Positions 16,199 to 24,815 of a DNA stretch of 64,000 nucleotides are shown piece after piece. The stretch comes from Bacteroidales bacterium (GTDB lineage Bacteria; Bacteroidota; Bacteroidia; Bacteroidales; F082): assembly GCA_017460915.1 (NCBI GenBank), contig JAFUAA010000029.1, forward strand, positions 24,643 through 88,642. Reading direction: 5' to 3'. The position numbers and the translations under genes were made by a program. How positions within the stretch are numbered: the stretch's first letter is position 1; the number at the start of each line of letters is the position of its first letter. The notes under the pieces were generated by a model. The model worked only from the letters and a program-made list of their open reading frames with translations. It did not search any database and was not told where the DNA came from.

Positions 16199-17173
16199 TT
16201 AATCCATTGTTTGGGTTGGTAAGGTTGATTGTTTGAGGATTTGGTCGTATTCATCTGGTGTCAAATCGCTGTAAAAGAAGTTGATAGGATCTATCTGGAC
16301 ATCGTTTTTCAGCACCTCGTAATGCAGGTGGACACCCGTAGCCTTGCCTGTACTGCCGATGTACCCAATGACCTGACCGCGTTTCACCTTCTGCCCCTTC
16401 CTGACCGCAGGTTTCTGAAGATGAGCATAGCGCGTCTTGTAACCATAGCCATGGTCGATGATCACCATGTTGCCATACCCCCACGCATTCTTCTCCACAT
16501 CAAACACCACACCATCACCCGTGGCATAAGCTTCGGTTCCCAAAGTGGACGAGAAATCCATTCCGCTATGGAACTTCTCGATCTTGTAAATCGGGTCAGG
16601 GCGATGGCCGAAATACGAGGAAATGTACTTGATTTCGGTCTCCTTCAAAGGAAAAATGGCAGGAATGTGCGCCAGCATGTCCGACTTGTTGCGAGCCAAA
16701 GCGAACAAGGTATCGTAAGAAATGGATTGGTTATAGAGCTGACTTGCTATGATATCCAACTTACGCCTTGCATTTACCACTTGACCTGAGTTCATGTATC
16801 CAAACAAGTCGGCATAACGGTCGGCATCCGAGAAGCCCGACTTGCGCACCGAGCTTGGAATCGGGTCGGCCTCAAACATCACGCGATACAAGTCGTTGTC
16901 ACGTTGCTCCAAATCGGAGACCAGCAACTCCATTTGATTGAGCCGGTCGTCCAGAATCTCATATTGCAGCTTCATATACTCGAGCTCGCGCGTCTGGCTC
17001 TTCTCCTTCGGCGACTTGAAGAAGGTGAAAAGAAGGACAGCGAACACAAAAGCAATGCCCAACACCGCGAGGAAAATGAGAATGAAACGCAAGACTTTCT
17101 TCGACCTCGACATCTCGAGAACCTCGAAATTCTGCGTCAACTGGTTGAATATGTAGTGTTTCTGTCTCGCCAT
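16199..17173 (-). CDS. M23 family peptidoglycan peptidase, membrane anchored
   Basis: A 324-residue protein starting MARQKHYIFNQLTQNFEVLE (an in-frame codon four residues earlier gives no extra conserved sequence). One transmembrane helix (about residues 28-52) is followed by a coiled coil (LQYEILDDRLNQMELLVSDL) and a LytM/M23 domain in the last 130 residues. Zinc ligands are visible as HSGMDFSSTLG (His, Asp) and HLHYEVL (the HxH motif), with YGNMVIIDHGYGYKTRYAHL in between. Such enzymes cleave peptide cross-links of peptidoglycan, or activate amidases if degenerate; here the ligands appear complete. It is divergent from alaS. Confidence 0.93.
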   Translation of the reverse strand: MARQKHYIFNQLTQNFEVLEMSRSKKVLRFILIFLAVLGIAFVFAVLLFTFFKSPKEKSQTRELEYMKLQYEILDDRLNQMELLVSDLEQRDNDLYRVMFEADPIPSSVRKSGFSDADRYADLFGYMNSGQVVNARRKLDIIASQLYNQSISYDTLFALARNKSDMLAHIPAIFPLKETEIKYISSYFGHRPDPIYKIEKFHSGMDFSSTLGTEAYATGDGVVFDVEKNAWGYGNMVIIDHGYGYKTRYAHLQKPAVRKGQKVKRGQVIGYIGSTGKATGVHLHYEVLKNDVQIDPINFFYSDLTPDEYDQILKQSTLPTQTMD

Positions 17174-17223
17174 GATTTCAAACAAATTAGCCTAAATAAC
17201 GGGCTGATTTCATTTATAGTGCG

Positions 17224-17231
17224 CAAAAATA
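17224..17231 (-). promoter_or_regulatory. -7 element of the M23 peptidase operon
   Basis: TATTTTTG followed by CGC on the minus strand, about 50 bp before the peptidase start; matches TAnnTTTG. Confidence 0.5.
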
Positions 17232-17243
17232 GAATTTTTGGCG

Positions 17244-17251
17244 TAAATTTG
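17244..17251 (+). promoter_or_regulatory. -7 element of alaS
   Basis: TAAATTTG followed by CACG, 51 bp before the alaS ATG; matches TAnnTTTG and is back to back with the divergent promoter at 17224. Confidence 0.55.
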
Positions 17252-17301
17252 CACGATTTTTTGAAGCTTTTTTTGAAGTAAAACAATACAACTCTTTATC
17301 A

Positions 17302-19911
17302 ATGAACGCTTACGAGATTAGAAATAGCTTTTTGGACTTCTTCCGCTCCAAAGGGCATGAGATTGTGCCTTCGGCACCCATCGTCGTCAAGAACGACCCA
17401 ACCCTGATGTTCACCAACGCCGGCATGAACCAGTTCAAGGACATCTTCCTCGGTAACCAACCCGCCAAGTGGAACCGCGCCGCCGACACGCAGAAATGCC
17501 TGCGCGTTTCGGGCAAACACAATGATTTGGAGGAAGTCGGACACGACACCTACCACCACACCATGTTCGAGATGCTGGGCAACTGGTCGTTTGGCGACTA
17601 TTTCAAGAAGGAAGCTATCGCCTACGCTTGGGAATACCTCACCGAAGTGGTGAAAATCGACAAGGACAGACTCTACGTGACCGTTTTTGGTGGCGACGAG
17701 AAGGATGGCCAAGCCGCTGACATGGAGGCTTATAACTATTGGAAGGAGCATGTCAGCGAAGACCGCATCATCTACGGCAACAAGAAGGACAATTTCTGGG
17801 AAATGGGCGAGACGGGTCCCTGCGGCCCCTGCTCCGAAATCCACATCGACTTGCGCGACAACGAGGCAAGAAAGCAAATCGCCGGCCGCGAGCTCGTCAA
17901 CAAAGATGACCCGCAAGTGATTGAAATTTGGAACCTCGTCTTCATGCAATACAACCGTATGGCCAACGGCCAGTTGGTGGAACTGCCCGCCAAGCACGTC
18001 GACACGGGCATGGGCTTCGAACGCTTGGTGCGCGTGCTGCAAGGCAAGACCTCCAACTACGACACCGACGTCTTCCAACCCTTGATTCAGGAACTTGCAA
18101 AGATGTCGGGCATAGCCTACGGCCAGGCTGAGAAGACTGACGTTGCCATGCGTGTCGTCGCCGACCATTTGAGAGCCGTCAGCTTCGCCATCGCCGACGG
18201 ACAACTGCCCTCCAACAATGGCGCAGGTTATGTCATCCGTCGCGTGCTGCGTCGTGCCGTGCGCTATGGCTTCACCTTCCTCGGCTTCGAGGAGCCGTTT
18301 GTTTACCAACTCTTGCCGATTCTCGTCGGCCAGATGGAGCACAACTATCCGGAAATCAAGTTGCAACAGGAGTTGGTCGGCAAGGTCATCCGTGAGGAGG
18401 AAGCCTCGTTCCTGCGCACTTTGGCCCAAGGCATCAAGCGTTTTGAGGGCTATGTGGAGCAACACCAAGGCCAAGACATCGACGGCAACTTCGCCTTCGA
18501 GCTGTTCGACACCTTCGGTTTCCCCATCGACCTTACGCAACTGATGGCCAACGAGAAAGGCATCAACGTGGACATGGACGGCTTCAAGGCCAACCTCGAA
18601 GAGCAGAAAAACCGCTCGCGCAAGGCCGCCGAGAAAGCCAACGGCGACTGGGTGGTGGTGAACGAAGGTGAGGAACCGACTGAATTTGTGGGTTATACCG
18701 ACATGACTTGCAAGAGTCACATTCTGCGCTATCGCGAAGTTACGGCCAAGAAAAAGACCCACTTCGAAATCGTGTTGGATAAGACGCCTTTCTACGCCGA
18801 AATGGGCGGCGAGGTGGGCGATACCGGCACCTTGACTTCTGAAAACGAGACGATTAAGATATTGAACACGGTAAAGGAAAACAATCTGGTGATTCACATC
18901 ACCGAGCAGTTGCCGCAAACGCCCGAGGCTGTTTTCACTGCCACCATCGACGTGGAACGCCGTCGGCGCATCGCCAACAACCACAGCGCGACCCACCTGA
19001 TGCACGCCGCTTTGCGACAAGTCTTGGGTTCGCATGTCGAACAAAAGGGCTCATTGGTCGATGACCAGCGTTTGCGTTTCGACTTCAGCCACTTCGCCAA
19101 GATGACGCCCGAGGAAATCCGCCATGTGGAAAAACTCGTCAACCAGAAAATCCGCGAGAACATCCCCAACGTGACCTACGCCGAAATCCCGATTGACGAG
19201 GCCAAGGCCCTGGGCGCCACGGCTTTGTTCGGCGAGAAATACGGCGACAAGGTGCGCGTGGTCGTCTTCGACAAGGACTATTCGATGGAACTCTGCGGCG
19301 GTTGCCACACTTCCGCCACGGGCAACATCGGCATGTTCAAGATCGTCAGCGAGGGAGCCATTGCTGCGGGCATTCGCCGCATCGAGGCCATCACGGGCGA
19401 GGTCGTGGAGCAATACCTTGACGAACAGTTGGATCTTATCGGTCGCCTGCGCGAAAGCGTCAAGTCGCCCGACTTGGTAAAAGCCGTCACCTCGTTGAAC
19501 GAGCAGAACTCTGCTTTGAAGAAAGAAGTGAATCACCTGATGCAAGAGAAAGCCCAAGCCATGGCCGAACGCCTCCACGAAAAGGCCACTGACCACGAAG
19601 GCTACAAACTCATCATGGACAACCTGCCCTGCTCCGGCGACCAACTCCGAAACATTGCCCTGATGCTCAAGCAGATGAACGAGAGCACCATCGCCATTTT
19701 GGGCTCCGTTAGCGAGGGCAAGCCTGCACTCTGCCTACTGCTGCCCGAAAGCTTCGCCGACACCAAAGGCCTTGATGCCACCAAACTCATACGTGAGGTA
19801 GCCAAGGAAATCCAAGGCGGTGGCGGCGGACAGAAGACCCTCTGTGTGGCCGGTGGCCGCAACACCGATGGTCTGCCGAAGGCGATGCAGCTGCTGAAGG
19901 AAAGGATTTAA
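17302..19911 (+). CDS. alaS: alanyl-tRNA synthetase
   Basis: An 869-residue class II synthetase that charges tRNA-Ala and clears mischarged Ser and Gly. Order seen: catalytic core from the start (MNAYEIRNSFLDFFRSKGHE; motif 2 region with HNDLEEVGHDTYHHTMFEML; GETGPCGPCSEIHIDL near residue 170), tRNA-binding middle, editing domain with NNHSATHLMHAALRQ (HxxxH) and ELCGGCHTSATGNIG (CxxxH), and a C-Ala domain ending GGGGGQKTLCVAGGRNTDGL. All zinc/editing residues are present and the length is normal. It is followed by a strong hairpin terminator shared with the convergent pyrophosphatase gene. Confidence 0.98.
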   Translation: MNAYEIRNSFLDFFRSKGHEIVPSAPIVVKNDPTLMFTNAGMNQFKDIFLGNQPAKWNRAADTQKCLRVSGKHNDLEEVGHDTYHHTMFEMLGNWSFGDYFKKEAIAYAWEYLTEVVKIDKDRLYVTVFGGDEKDGQAADMEAYNYWKEHVSEDRIIYGNKKDNFWEMGETGPCGPCSEIHIDLRDNEARKQIAGRELVNKDDPQVIEIWNLVFMQYNRMANGQLVELPAKHVDTGMGFERLVRVLQGKTSNYDTDVFQPLIQELAKMSGIAYGQAEKTDVAMRVVADHLRAVSFAIADGQLPSNNGAGYVIRRVLRRAVRYGFTFLGFEEPFVYQLLPILVGQMEHNYPEIKLQQELVGKVIREEEASFLRTLAQGIKRFEGYVEQHQGQDIDGNFAFELFDTFGFPIDLTQLMANEKGINVDMDGFKANLEEQKNRSRKAAEKANGDWVVVNEGEEPTEFVGYTDMTCKSHILRYREVTAKKKTHFEIVLDKTPFYAEMGGEVGDTGTLTSENETIKILNTVKENNLVIHITEQLPQTPEAVFTATIDVERRRRIANNHSATHLMHAALRQVLGSHVEQKGSLVDDQRLRFDFSHFAKMTPEEIRHVEKLVNQKIRENIPNVTYAEIPIDEAKALGATALFGEKYGDKVRVVVFDKDYSMELCGGCHTSATGNIGMFKIVSEGAIAAGIRRIEAITGEVVEQYLDEQLDLIGRLRESVKSPDLVKAVTSLNEQNSALKKEVNHLMQEKAQAMAERLHEKATDHEGYKLIMDNLPCSGDQLRNIALMLKQMNESTIAILGSVSEGKPALCLLLPESFADTKGLDATKLIREVAKEIQGGGGGQKTLCVAGGRNTDGLPKAMQLLKERI

Positions 19912-19934
19912 GGAAACAATCTTTCATAAAACAT

Positions 19935-19961
19935 TAGGGCTGCCACGATGTGACAGCCCTA
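19935..19961. terminator. bidirectional terminator hairpin
   Basis: TAGGGCTG-c-CAC-gat-GTG-a-CAGCCCTA forms a stem of 11 pairs with one mismatch between the convergent alaS and XTP pyrophosphatase genes. The core hairpin is repeated at 1512-1532. Confidence 0.7.
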
Positions 19962-19964
19962 TAT

Positions 19965-20546
19965 TCATGCCTCTTTGGTTAGGAACTCTATCAATTTCCG
20001 CGTGGCGCGGCCACGATGGCTGATGACGTTTTTCACTTCGTGGCCCAGCTCAGCGAAGGTCTGGTCGTAACCGTCGGGCTGGAAAATCGGGTCGTAGCCA
20101 AAACCCTCGCTGCCGCGTTGCGTTTCTGTGATGTGTCCGTCGCAGCGGCCTTCGAAGAAATAGGATTCGCCGTTCAGGTTCAAGGCAATCGCCGTGCGGA
20201 AAGCCGCCTTGCGGTTGGTTTGACCCTTCATCGCGGCCAACATCTTGTCCACGTTGTCCTGATAGGTGCAATGCTCGCCGGCATAACGCGCCGAATACAC
20301 GCCCGGTGCGCCGCCCAAGGTTTCCACCTCGAGGCCCGTGTCGTCGGCAAAGCAATCCACATGGAACTTGTTCGTCACAAAGTCCGCCTTAATCTTGGCG
20401 TTGCCTTGGATGGTGTCGGCGTCTTCGATGATTTCCTCATGGCAGCCGATGTCGTCGAGGCTCAAGACCTCATAGAGGCCATCCATGATTTCGCGCATCT
20501 CGCGCAACTTGTTTATGTTGTTCGTGGCAAATACGATTTGTTTCAT
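19965..20546 (-). CDS. rdgB: non-canonical purine NTP pyrophosphatase (RdgB/HAM1)
   Basis: House-cleaning enzyme that hydrolyses dITP, XTP and similar nucleotides to monophosphates. The 193 residues start MKQIVFATNNINKLREMREI, the substrate-binding signature. DCFADDTGLEVETLGGAPGV (residues about 65-84), the Tyr-rich YSARYAGEHCTYQDN, GSEGFGYDPIFQPDGYDQTF and SHRGRATRKLIEFL at the end are all family motifs. Length and order are standard. It is convergent with alaS and separated from ung by a 160-bp repeat region. Confidence 0.96.
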   Translation of the reverse strand: MKQIVFATNNINKLREMREIMDGLYEVLSLDDIGCHEEIIEDADTIQGNAKIKADFVTNKFHVDCFADDTGLEVETLGGAPGVYSARYAGEHCTYQDNVDKMLAAMKGQTNRKAAFRTAIALNLNGESYFFEGRCDGHITETQRGSEGFGYDPIFQPDGYDQTFAELGHEVKNVISHRGRATRKLIEFLTKEA

Positions 20547-20570
20547 AAGATTTCAAGATTGATTCTATAG

Positions 20571-20734
20571 AACTACAGATTTCACGGATTTTACTGACTC
20601 ATTCCGATAATTATAAGGATGCAAGCATCCCATTCTCACAGATGGGCTGACGCGAGCAGAAATCCGTACAAATAGGCCGTTCGCGGCCTTCGAATTTTCT
20701 GTCAAAATCTGTTTCATCTGTGTAATCTGTAGTT
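20571..20734. repeat. imperfect inverted repeat between rdgB and ung
   Basis: The left end reads AACTACAGATTTCACGGATT and the right end carries AAATCTGTTTCATCTG and GTGTAATCTGTAGTT, so the outer ends AACTACAGATT/AATCTGTAGTT are exact inverted copies of each other. Inside are short hairpins (GATGCAAGCATC, AGGCCGTTCGCGGCCT). This is the structure of a dispersed intergenic repeat. No protein gene is seen in it. Confidence 0.65.
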
Positions 20735-21412
20735 TCATAATGTCCAGTCAATAGGTTCTATTCCGTTTTGTATCAAATAATTGTTCGTCTGCGAAAAATG
20801 ATGGCACCCGAAGAAGCCTCGGCTGGCCGAGAGCGGCGATGGATGCACTGACTTCAGAATCAGGTGTTTGAACGGGTCAATCAAGGCTTGCTTCGCGATG
20901 GCATAGTTGCCCCAAAGGATAAAAACGAGGTGATCGCGTTGCTCGGAAAGGGCACGAATGGCCGCATCGGTGAACTGTTCCCAGCCGTGGCGCGAGTGCG
21001 AGGCGGCCTGTCCGGCACGCACCGTCAGCGAGGCATTGAGCAGCAGCACCCCTTCCCTCGCCCACTTCTCAAGGTTGCCCGAACGCGCCATCGGCACGCC
21101 AAGGTCGTCGTGCAACTCCTTGAAGATGTTCTGCAAACTGGGCGGGAAAGGCACGCCGTCGGGCACTGAGAACGAAAGTCCGTGCGCCTGACCTGGTCCG
21201 TGATACGGGTCTTGACCCAAAATTACGACCTTCACCTTATCGAAAGGAGTGAGGTTAAATGCGTTGAAAATCAGCGGTCCGGGAGGATAGACGGCGTATT
21301 GCCGCTTCTCGCTCACCAGAAACGACTTCAAATCCGCAAAATACGGTGTTTCAAACTGCGGCTTCAGCACTTGGTACCAAGTTTCATCAATATCGGGTTT
21401 CTTTGCTTCCAT
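20735..21412 (-). CDS. ung: uracil-DNA glycosylase
   Basis: Family 1 UDG, which removes uracil from DNA to start base-excision repair. The 225-residue protein shows the water-activating motif [20 protein letters not shown] near residue 63, [37 protein letters not shown] near 122, FILWGNYA and the Leu-loop [19 protein letters not shown] near 190. All catalytic motifs (GQDPYH, HPSPLS) are intact. It is transcribed alone; no anomaly. Confidence 0.97.
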   Translation of the reverse strand: MEAKKPDIDETWYQVLKPQFETPYFADLKSFLVSEKRQYAVYPPGPLIFNAFNLTPFDKVKVVILGQDPYHGPGQAHGLSFSVPDGVPFPPSLQNIFKELHDDLGVPMARSGNLEKWAREGVLLLNASLTVRAGQAASHSRHGWEQFTDAAIRALSEQRDHLVFILWGNYAIAKQALIDPFKHLILKSVHPSPLSASRGFFGCHHFSQTNNYLIQNGIEPIDWTL

Positions 21413-21561
21413 AACGTTTGTGTGTGTTTGCGGGGACTGAAATCCCCGATGAATTCTGGTCGCCCTTCAGGGCTCTGCTTTTATGCAATCGATAAAATTT
21501 CTGCAAAGATGGCAATTTTTTGGAGAAAAATGCGTTTCTTTGCAAATCAAATTTCATCAAG

Positions 21562-21693
21562 ATGAAGAGAAGAATGGCCATCGTATTGCTAATCGCCTTT
21601 GTTTCAGGCATTATCATGACTTCGTGCGGCTCCAACAAGAGTTGCCCTGCCTACGGCGAATCGCAAAAGTACATCAAGGAGACTCGTTATTAA
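21562..21693 (+). CDS. 43-residue lipoprotein
   Basis: A very small gene: MKRRMAIVLLIAFVSGIIMT followed by the lipobox cysteine in SCGSNKSCPAYGE and an end IKETRY. The signal peptide plus cysteine gives a mature lipopeptide of only about 22 residues. Similar tiny lipoproteins with a CPAY/CPAF-type motif are frequent in Bacteroidetes. The downstream outer-membrane protein starts 22 bp after the stop, so the two are probably co-transcribed. Function unknown. Confidence 0.7.
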   Translation: MKRRMAIVLLIAFVSGIIMTSCGSNKSCPAYGESQKYIKETRY

Positions 21694-21715
21694 TTAAGGT
21701 GTTGGAGGTAACGCC

Positions 21716-22504
21716 ATGACGGCCTTCAGACGACCTTTCCGGCGGTTGCTTTTGTTCACGCTTTTCGGAGCGTGTCCTTTTTTATTGTCGGCACAAAACA
21801 TTGACATACAAAGTGATGACGACAAACCCTTGGAGGAACGCATCATCTATAGCCACCAAAACACCTACAACATTGCCCTACATTCGCAAGGTTTCGGGGT
21901 GGGCTTCAAGCTCGGGCGCATCAAGAGCATCAACGTGACCAACAACTGGGAGGCAGAGGCTGTTTCGCTGCATTCGCTCAAAGAAATCAAGACCATGAAC
22001 CTGTCGCAGTTCAACAGCAGACCGTTCGTCTACGGCAAGCTCAACAACGTGTTTGTGTTGCGATTCGGCTACGGTCAGGAACGGCGCATCTTCGGCAAGC
22101 CCTATTGGGGCGGCATCGAAACGCGCTGGACCTACGAGTTTGGCGCCTCGTTGGCTTTGGCCAAGCCGTATTATTACTATGTGGTCACCTATCAACCGAG
22201 CGGATCGGGAAGCTATTATGAACGAATCGAAGAGCAAAAATTCGAGCAAGACATCGACATTTTGGGTCGAGCCTCGTTCATCAAAGGCATTGAGGAGACT
22301 CGGCCTTCGCCTGGTGTGCATGCCTCGGCGGGACTGAGTTTCGAGATTGGCAAGTCGCGCACCCGCGTGCAGGCCATCAACGTTGACGTGAAAGCGGAAT
22401 TGTTTCCTTTGGGTGTTTCCATCATGGATTCGGAAAGGAACCGCATGTTTTACCTCACTTTCATGCTGTCGTACAATTGGGGGGCGCGATTCAACAAGTA
22501 CTGA
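21716..22504 (+). CDS. putative outer-membrane beta-barrel protein
   Basis: A 262-residue secreted protein: basic N-terminus and hydrophobic signal (MTAFRRPFRRLLLFTLFGAC, then SAQ), followed by alternating strands such as QGFGVGFKLGRIKSINVTN, NVFVLRFGYGQERRIFGK, GASLALAKPYYYYVV and a C-terminal MFYLTFMLSYNWGARFNKY. The strand pattern suggests an outer-membrane barrel or a porin-like family protein. No domain with an assigned function is recognised. It probably shares a transcript with the small lipoprotein upstream. Confidence 0.7.
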   Translation: MTAFRRPFRRLLLFTLFGACPFLLSAQNIDIQSDDDKPLEERIIYSHQNTYNIALHSQGFGVGFKLGRIKSINVTNNWEAEAVSLHSLKEIKTMNLSQFNSRPFVYGKLNNVFVLRFGYGQERRIFGKPYWGGIETRWTYEFGASLALAKPYYYYVVTYQPSGSGSYYERIEEQKFEQDIDILGRASFIKGIEETRPSPGVHASAGLSFEIGKSRTRVQAINVDVKAELFPLGVSIMDSERNRMFYLTFMLSYNWGARFNKY

Positions 22505-22593
22505 AAACAAACGGTTTAGGTGTTGTGGCGTAGCATCCAGAAAAAAATCCGAAAAAAAATCCTCGATTTTTCTTGCGGCATTCAAAAAAACAT

Positions 22594-22601
22594 TATTTTT
22601 G
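22594..22601 (+). promoter_or_regulatory. -7 element of the tRNA-Gln gene
   Basis: TATTTTTG followed by CAGCC, 13 bp before the tRNA 5' end; matches TAnnTTTG at the expected distance for a short leader. Confidence 0.65.
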
Positions 22602-22614
22602 CAGCCGATTTCAG

Positions 22615-22687
22615 TGCCCAATGGTGTAATTGGCAACACGACTGACTCTGGATCAGTAAAGTCCAGGTTCGAACCCTGGTTGGGCAA
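22615..22687 (+). tRNA. tRNA-Gln (anticodon CTG)
   Basis: Acceptor TGCCCAA/TTGGGCA, D region TGGTGTAATTGGCAACACG, anticodon stem ACTGA/TCAGT with the 7-nt loop CTCTGGA, whose middle gives anticodon CTG, and TPsiC arm CCAGG-TTCGAAC-CCTGG. Discriminator A. The CCA end is not fully encoded (CAA follows). CTG reads CAG codons only, so a separate tRNA-Gln(TTG) should exist elsewhere. Confidence 0.95.
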
Positions 22688-22692
22688 CAAGC

Positions 22693-22724
22693 AAAAAGAG
22701 AGACTTAAAAAAGTCTCTCTTTTT
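22693..22724 (+). terminator. terminator after tRNA-Gln
   Basis: AAAAAGAGAGACTT-aaaa-AAGTCTCTCTTTTT is a perfect 14-bp stem ending in T5, directly after the tRNA. Confidence 0.9.
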
Positions 22725-22813
22725 GTTTGACTGTCTAGAAGATTGTGGTAGGCTTCACCTGGAGGTCATCACAATTGGAGATAATCTTCGTGGTGCCGTC
22801 AGGATAGACCCGT

Positions 22814-23479
22814 TTAATACTCTTTAAACTCGTCGCCGACGCTCTCATACTGGTAGTTCTCCCCTATCTGCTCCTCGTCATCAGAGATCAGCACGGGCTC
22901 GCCCTGCTGCCAAGTCTCATAGTCCCAATCGGTGACCTGGCCGTTGTCCATGTTGTACAGTCTTTCCTTATCCAAGGAATAGGAATCCCAGCTGAACTCA
23001 TGATACAAACCCAACATGTTGCGACTTGCATAATACTCCAAAGGAAAGACAGTGCCGTAGGTCTCGGTGACGCATTTCTCGTAATCCACGCCCCAGTCTG
23101 CCATCTGCTCTGGTTGCGGATTGGTTTCCGTCAAGTTGATGCGTCTCAGCATCATGCGACCTTTGACGGGTACACAATAATACAAGTAGTCGTCTTGGGT
23201 GAAGACACAGTTCACCACGCTGTCGGTCTCTGCCATGTAGGGAATTGCGGTCGAAGTCTTCGAGTCGTAGAAAAACAACTTACCGCTGCCGAGTACGGCC
23301 ATGTCGCATCCCGAAAGGTCGACAAGCTCTTGTTCCTCGACTTCGGGAGTTGTCTCCTCTACAGTAACATTGTTGTCTGGAGCAAGGGAGCCGTTGTCCA
23401 TTGCTTGTTTTGGTGTGTTGTTGCAGCTGACGACAGTCAGGACTGCCATCATGAGCATAAAACAAGAAACCGTTTTCAT
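22814..23479 (-). CDS. hypothetical lipoprotein
   Basis: A 221-residue protein starting MKTVSCFMLMMAVLTVVSCN, with lipobox VVSC at residues 16-19; a longer in-frame reading upstream runs into the udk gene and lacks protein-like sequence. After an acidic linker the body contains DLSGCDMAVLGSGKLFFYDS, YLYYCVPVKGRMMLRRINLT and GLYHEFSWDSYSLDKERLY, a pattern of short beta strands that may be a small propeller or beta-sandwich. The family is not recognised. It lies downstream of udk on the same strand with a 43-bp gap. Confidence 0.75.
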   Translation of the reverse strand: MKTVSCFMLMMAVLTVVSCNNTPKQAMDNGSLAPDNNVTVEETTPEVEEQELVDLSGCDMAVLGSGKLFFYDSKTSTAIPYMAETDSVVNCVFTQDDYLYYCVPVKGRMMLRRINLTETNPQPEQMADWGVDYEKCVTETYGTVFPLEYYASRNMLGLYHEFSWDSYSLDKERLYNMDNGQVTDWDYETWQQGEPVLISDDEEQIGENYQYESVGDEFKEY

Positions 23480-23522
23480 GACAAATAAAACTAATTTGAT
23501 AATCCTATTGGAATTCAATGTT

Positions 23523-24131
23523 TTACTTACCCAAATGCATTCTGATTCGAGAAGCCAGAATGTCGACCACCACGGGGCTGGAGCCGCGCGGCAGAATGAT
23601 GTCGGCAGTACGTTTGGTGGGATCGATGAATTGTTGGTGCATGGGTTTGACGAAGGTCTGGTAATGGCGCAACACGTCTTCCCAAGTACGTCCGCGTTCG
23701 GCAATGTCGCGACGTATGATGCGCATCAGACGCTCGTCGCCATCGGTATCCACAAACACCTTGATATCCATACGTTTGCGCAGCTCCTCGTTGACCAGCA
23801 CCATGATGCCTTCCACGATGATGACCTCCGTGGGATGCACATAAATCACCTCTTGCGAACGCGCACAGGTGACGTAGGTATAAATCGGCATGGGGATGGT
23901 CTCGCCTTTTTTCAGGCGGTCAAGGTGGTCGATAAGCAAGTCCCACTCAATGGCATCAGGGTGGTCGAAGTTGATTTGCTTCTTCTCCTCGGGTGTCTTG
24001 TCGCCGTTGTCATAATAATAGGCGTCTTGCGAAATGACTGATACTGAGTTTCCTGGCAATTGGCTGACTAATTCCTTCACGACGGTGGTCTTGCCCGAAC
24101 CTGAACCGCCTGCAATTCCAATGACTAACAT
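23523..24131 (-). CDS. udk: uridine kinase
   Basis: Salvages uridine and cytidine to UMP and CMP with ATP or GTP. The start MLVIGIAGGSGSGKTTVVKE places the P-loop at residues 7-15, as in the family; an ATG eight codons earlier is possible but less usual. Other motifs: SQDAYYYDNGDKTPEEKKQI, NFDHPDAIEWDLL, PTEVIIVEGIMVLVNEELRK, FVDTDGDERLMRIIRRDIAE, and TFVKPMHQQFIDPTKRTADI. At 202 residues its length is typical. A -7 element TACTTTTG lies at 24153-24160. Confidence 0.96.
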   Translation of the reverse strand: MLVIGIAGGSGSGKTTVVKELVSQLPGNSVSVISQDAYYYDNGDKTPEEKKQINFDHPDAIEWDLLIDHLDRLKKGETIPMPIYTYVTCARSQEVIYVHPTEVIIVEGIMVLVNEELRKRMDIKVFVDTDGDERLMRIIRRDIAERGRTWEDVLRHYQTFVKPMHQQFIDPTKRTADIILPRGSSPVVVDILASRIRMHLGK

Positions 24132-24152
24132 GATTGAGAGGTTTTGATGGCA

Positions 24153-24160
24153 CAAAAGTA
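24153..24160 (-). promoter_or_regulatory. -7 element of udk
   Basis: TACTTTTG followed by TGCC on the minus strand, 22 bp before the udk ATG; matches TAnnTTTG. Confidence 0.55.
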
Positions 24161-24215
24161 AGGAATTTGTTGAATTGTTGGGTGTTTAATCGTTTAATTG
24201 ATGCAAGTTTTTTAG

Positions 24216-24223
24216 TATTTTTG
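24216..24223 (+). promoter_or_regulatory. -7 element of the FMN-binding lipoprotein gene
   Basis: TATTTTTG followed by CACG, 25 bp before the ATG; matches TAnnTTTG. Confidence 0.6.
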
Positions 24224-24247
24224 CACGACTTTTAAAAAGCAAGAATT

Positions 24248-24748
24248 ATGAACACAATCCAAAGAATCGCAGGCGGTGTGTTGCTCGCTGGAGTGTTGGG
24301 CATCTCGGGATGCGGCCAAAAAGTGAAATGGCCTGCTCTTCCCGTCGAGGAAATCTCGTCCTACTACAGCGATGCCGCCAAAACCAAAACCATCGACACA
24401 GCTTATTACGAAATCCAAAACGCCCAAGGCGAAAAAATCGGCACGGTGCTGTTCTCCGCACCTTATTCCGACGGCGTGAAAGGCTTCAACGGGCCTACAC
24501 CTCTATTAATAGCCTTGGATGCTGAAAGCCGCATCAAGGAAGTTGCACTTCTGGAAAACCAGGAGACACCCCGTTTCGCCCAACGCGTCGTTGAAGGCGG
24601 ACTCTATGAAAGTTGGAACGGCCTCACTCCCGCCGAAGCCTTGAACAAGGAAGCGGATGCCGTGAGTGGTGCCACCTACACCTCCAACGGTGTGAAACAA
24701 AGTCTGGCCGTCCGGCTGAAAGCCTACGAAAGGCAGCTCAAGAAGTAA
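24248..24748 (+). CDS. FMN-binding domain lipoprotein
   Basis: A 166-residue exported protein: signal with lipobox GISGC (Cys22) followed by an FMN_bind domain like that of RnfG/NqrC. The flavin-attachment motif is DAVSGAT (residues 137-143), fitting the DxxSGAT consensus in which ApbE attaches FMN to the last threonine. Upstream, GTVLFSAPYSDGVKGFNGPT and LLIALDAESRIKEVALLENQ correspond to the domain's beta sheet. Unlike Rnf/Nqr subunits it stands alone, so it may be an extracytosolic electron carrier with an unlinked partner. No ApbE gene is in the window. Confidence 0.85.
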   Translation: MNTIQRIAGGVLLAGVLGISGCGQKVKWPALPVEEISSYYSDAAKTKTIDTAYYEIQNAQGEKIGTVLFSAPYSDGVKGFNGPTPLLIALDAESRIKEVALLENQETPRFAQRVVEGGLYESWNGLTPAEALNKEADAVSGATYTSNGVKQSLAVRLKAYERQLKK

Positions 24749-24815
24749 ACAAGAATCCTTGGTACGATTTTTGTGTTTTTCCGAGGCATTATTAATATCT
24801 AAAATTGACTGCCTT

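Noticed and set aside
17299-19044. Very long open frame antisense to alaS
   Set aside because: It is the mirror of a GC-rich third-position coding sequence; AlaS on the plus strand has all family motifs. The same holds for frames antisense to mfd, hutU and the T9SS gene.
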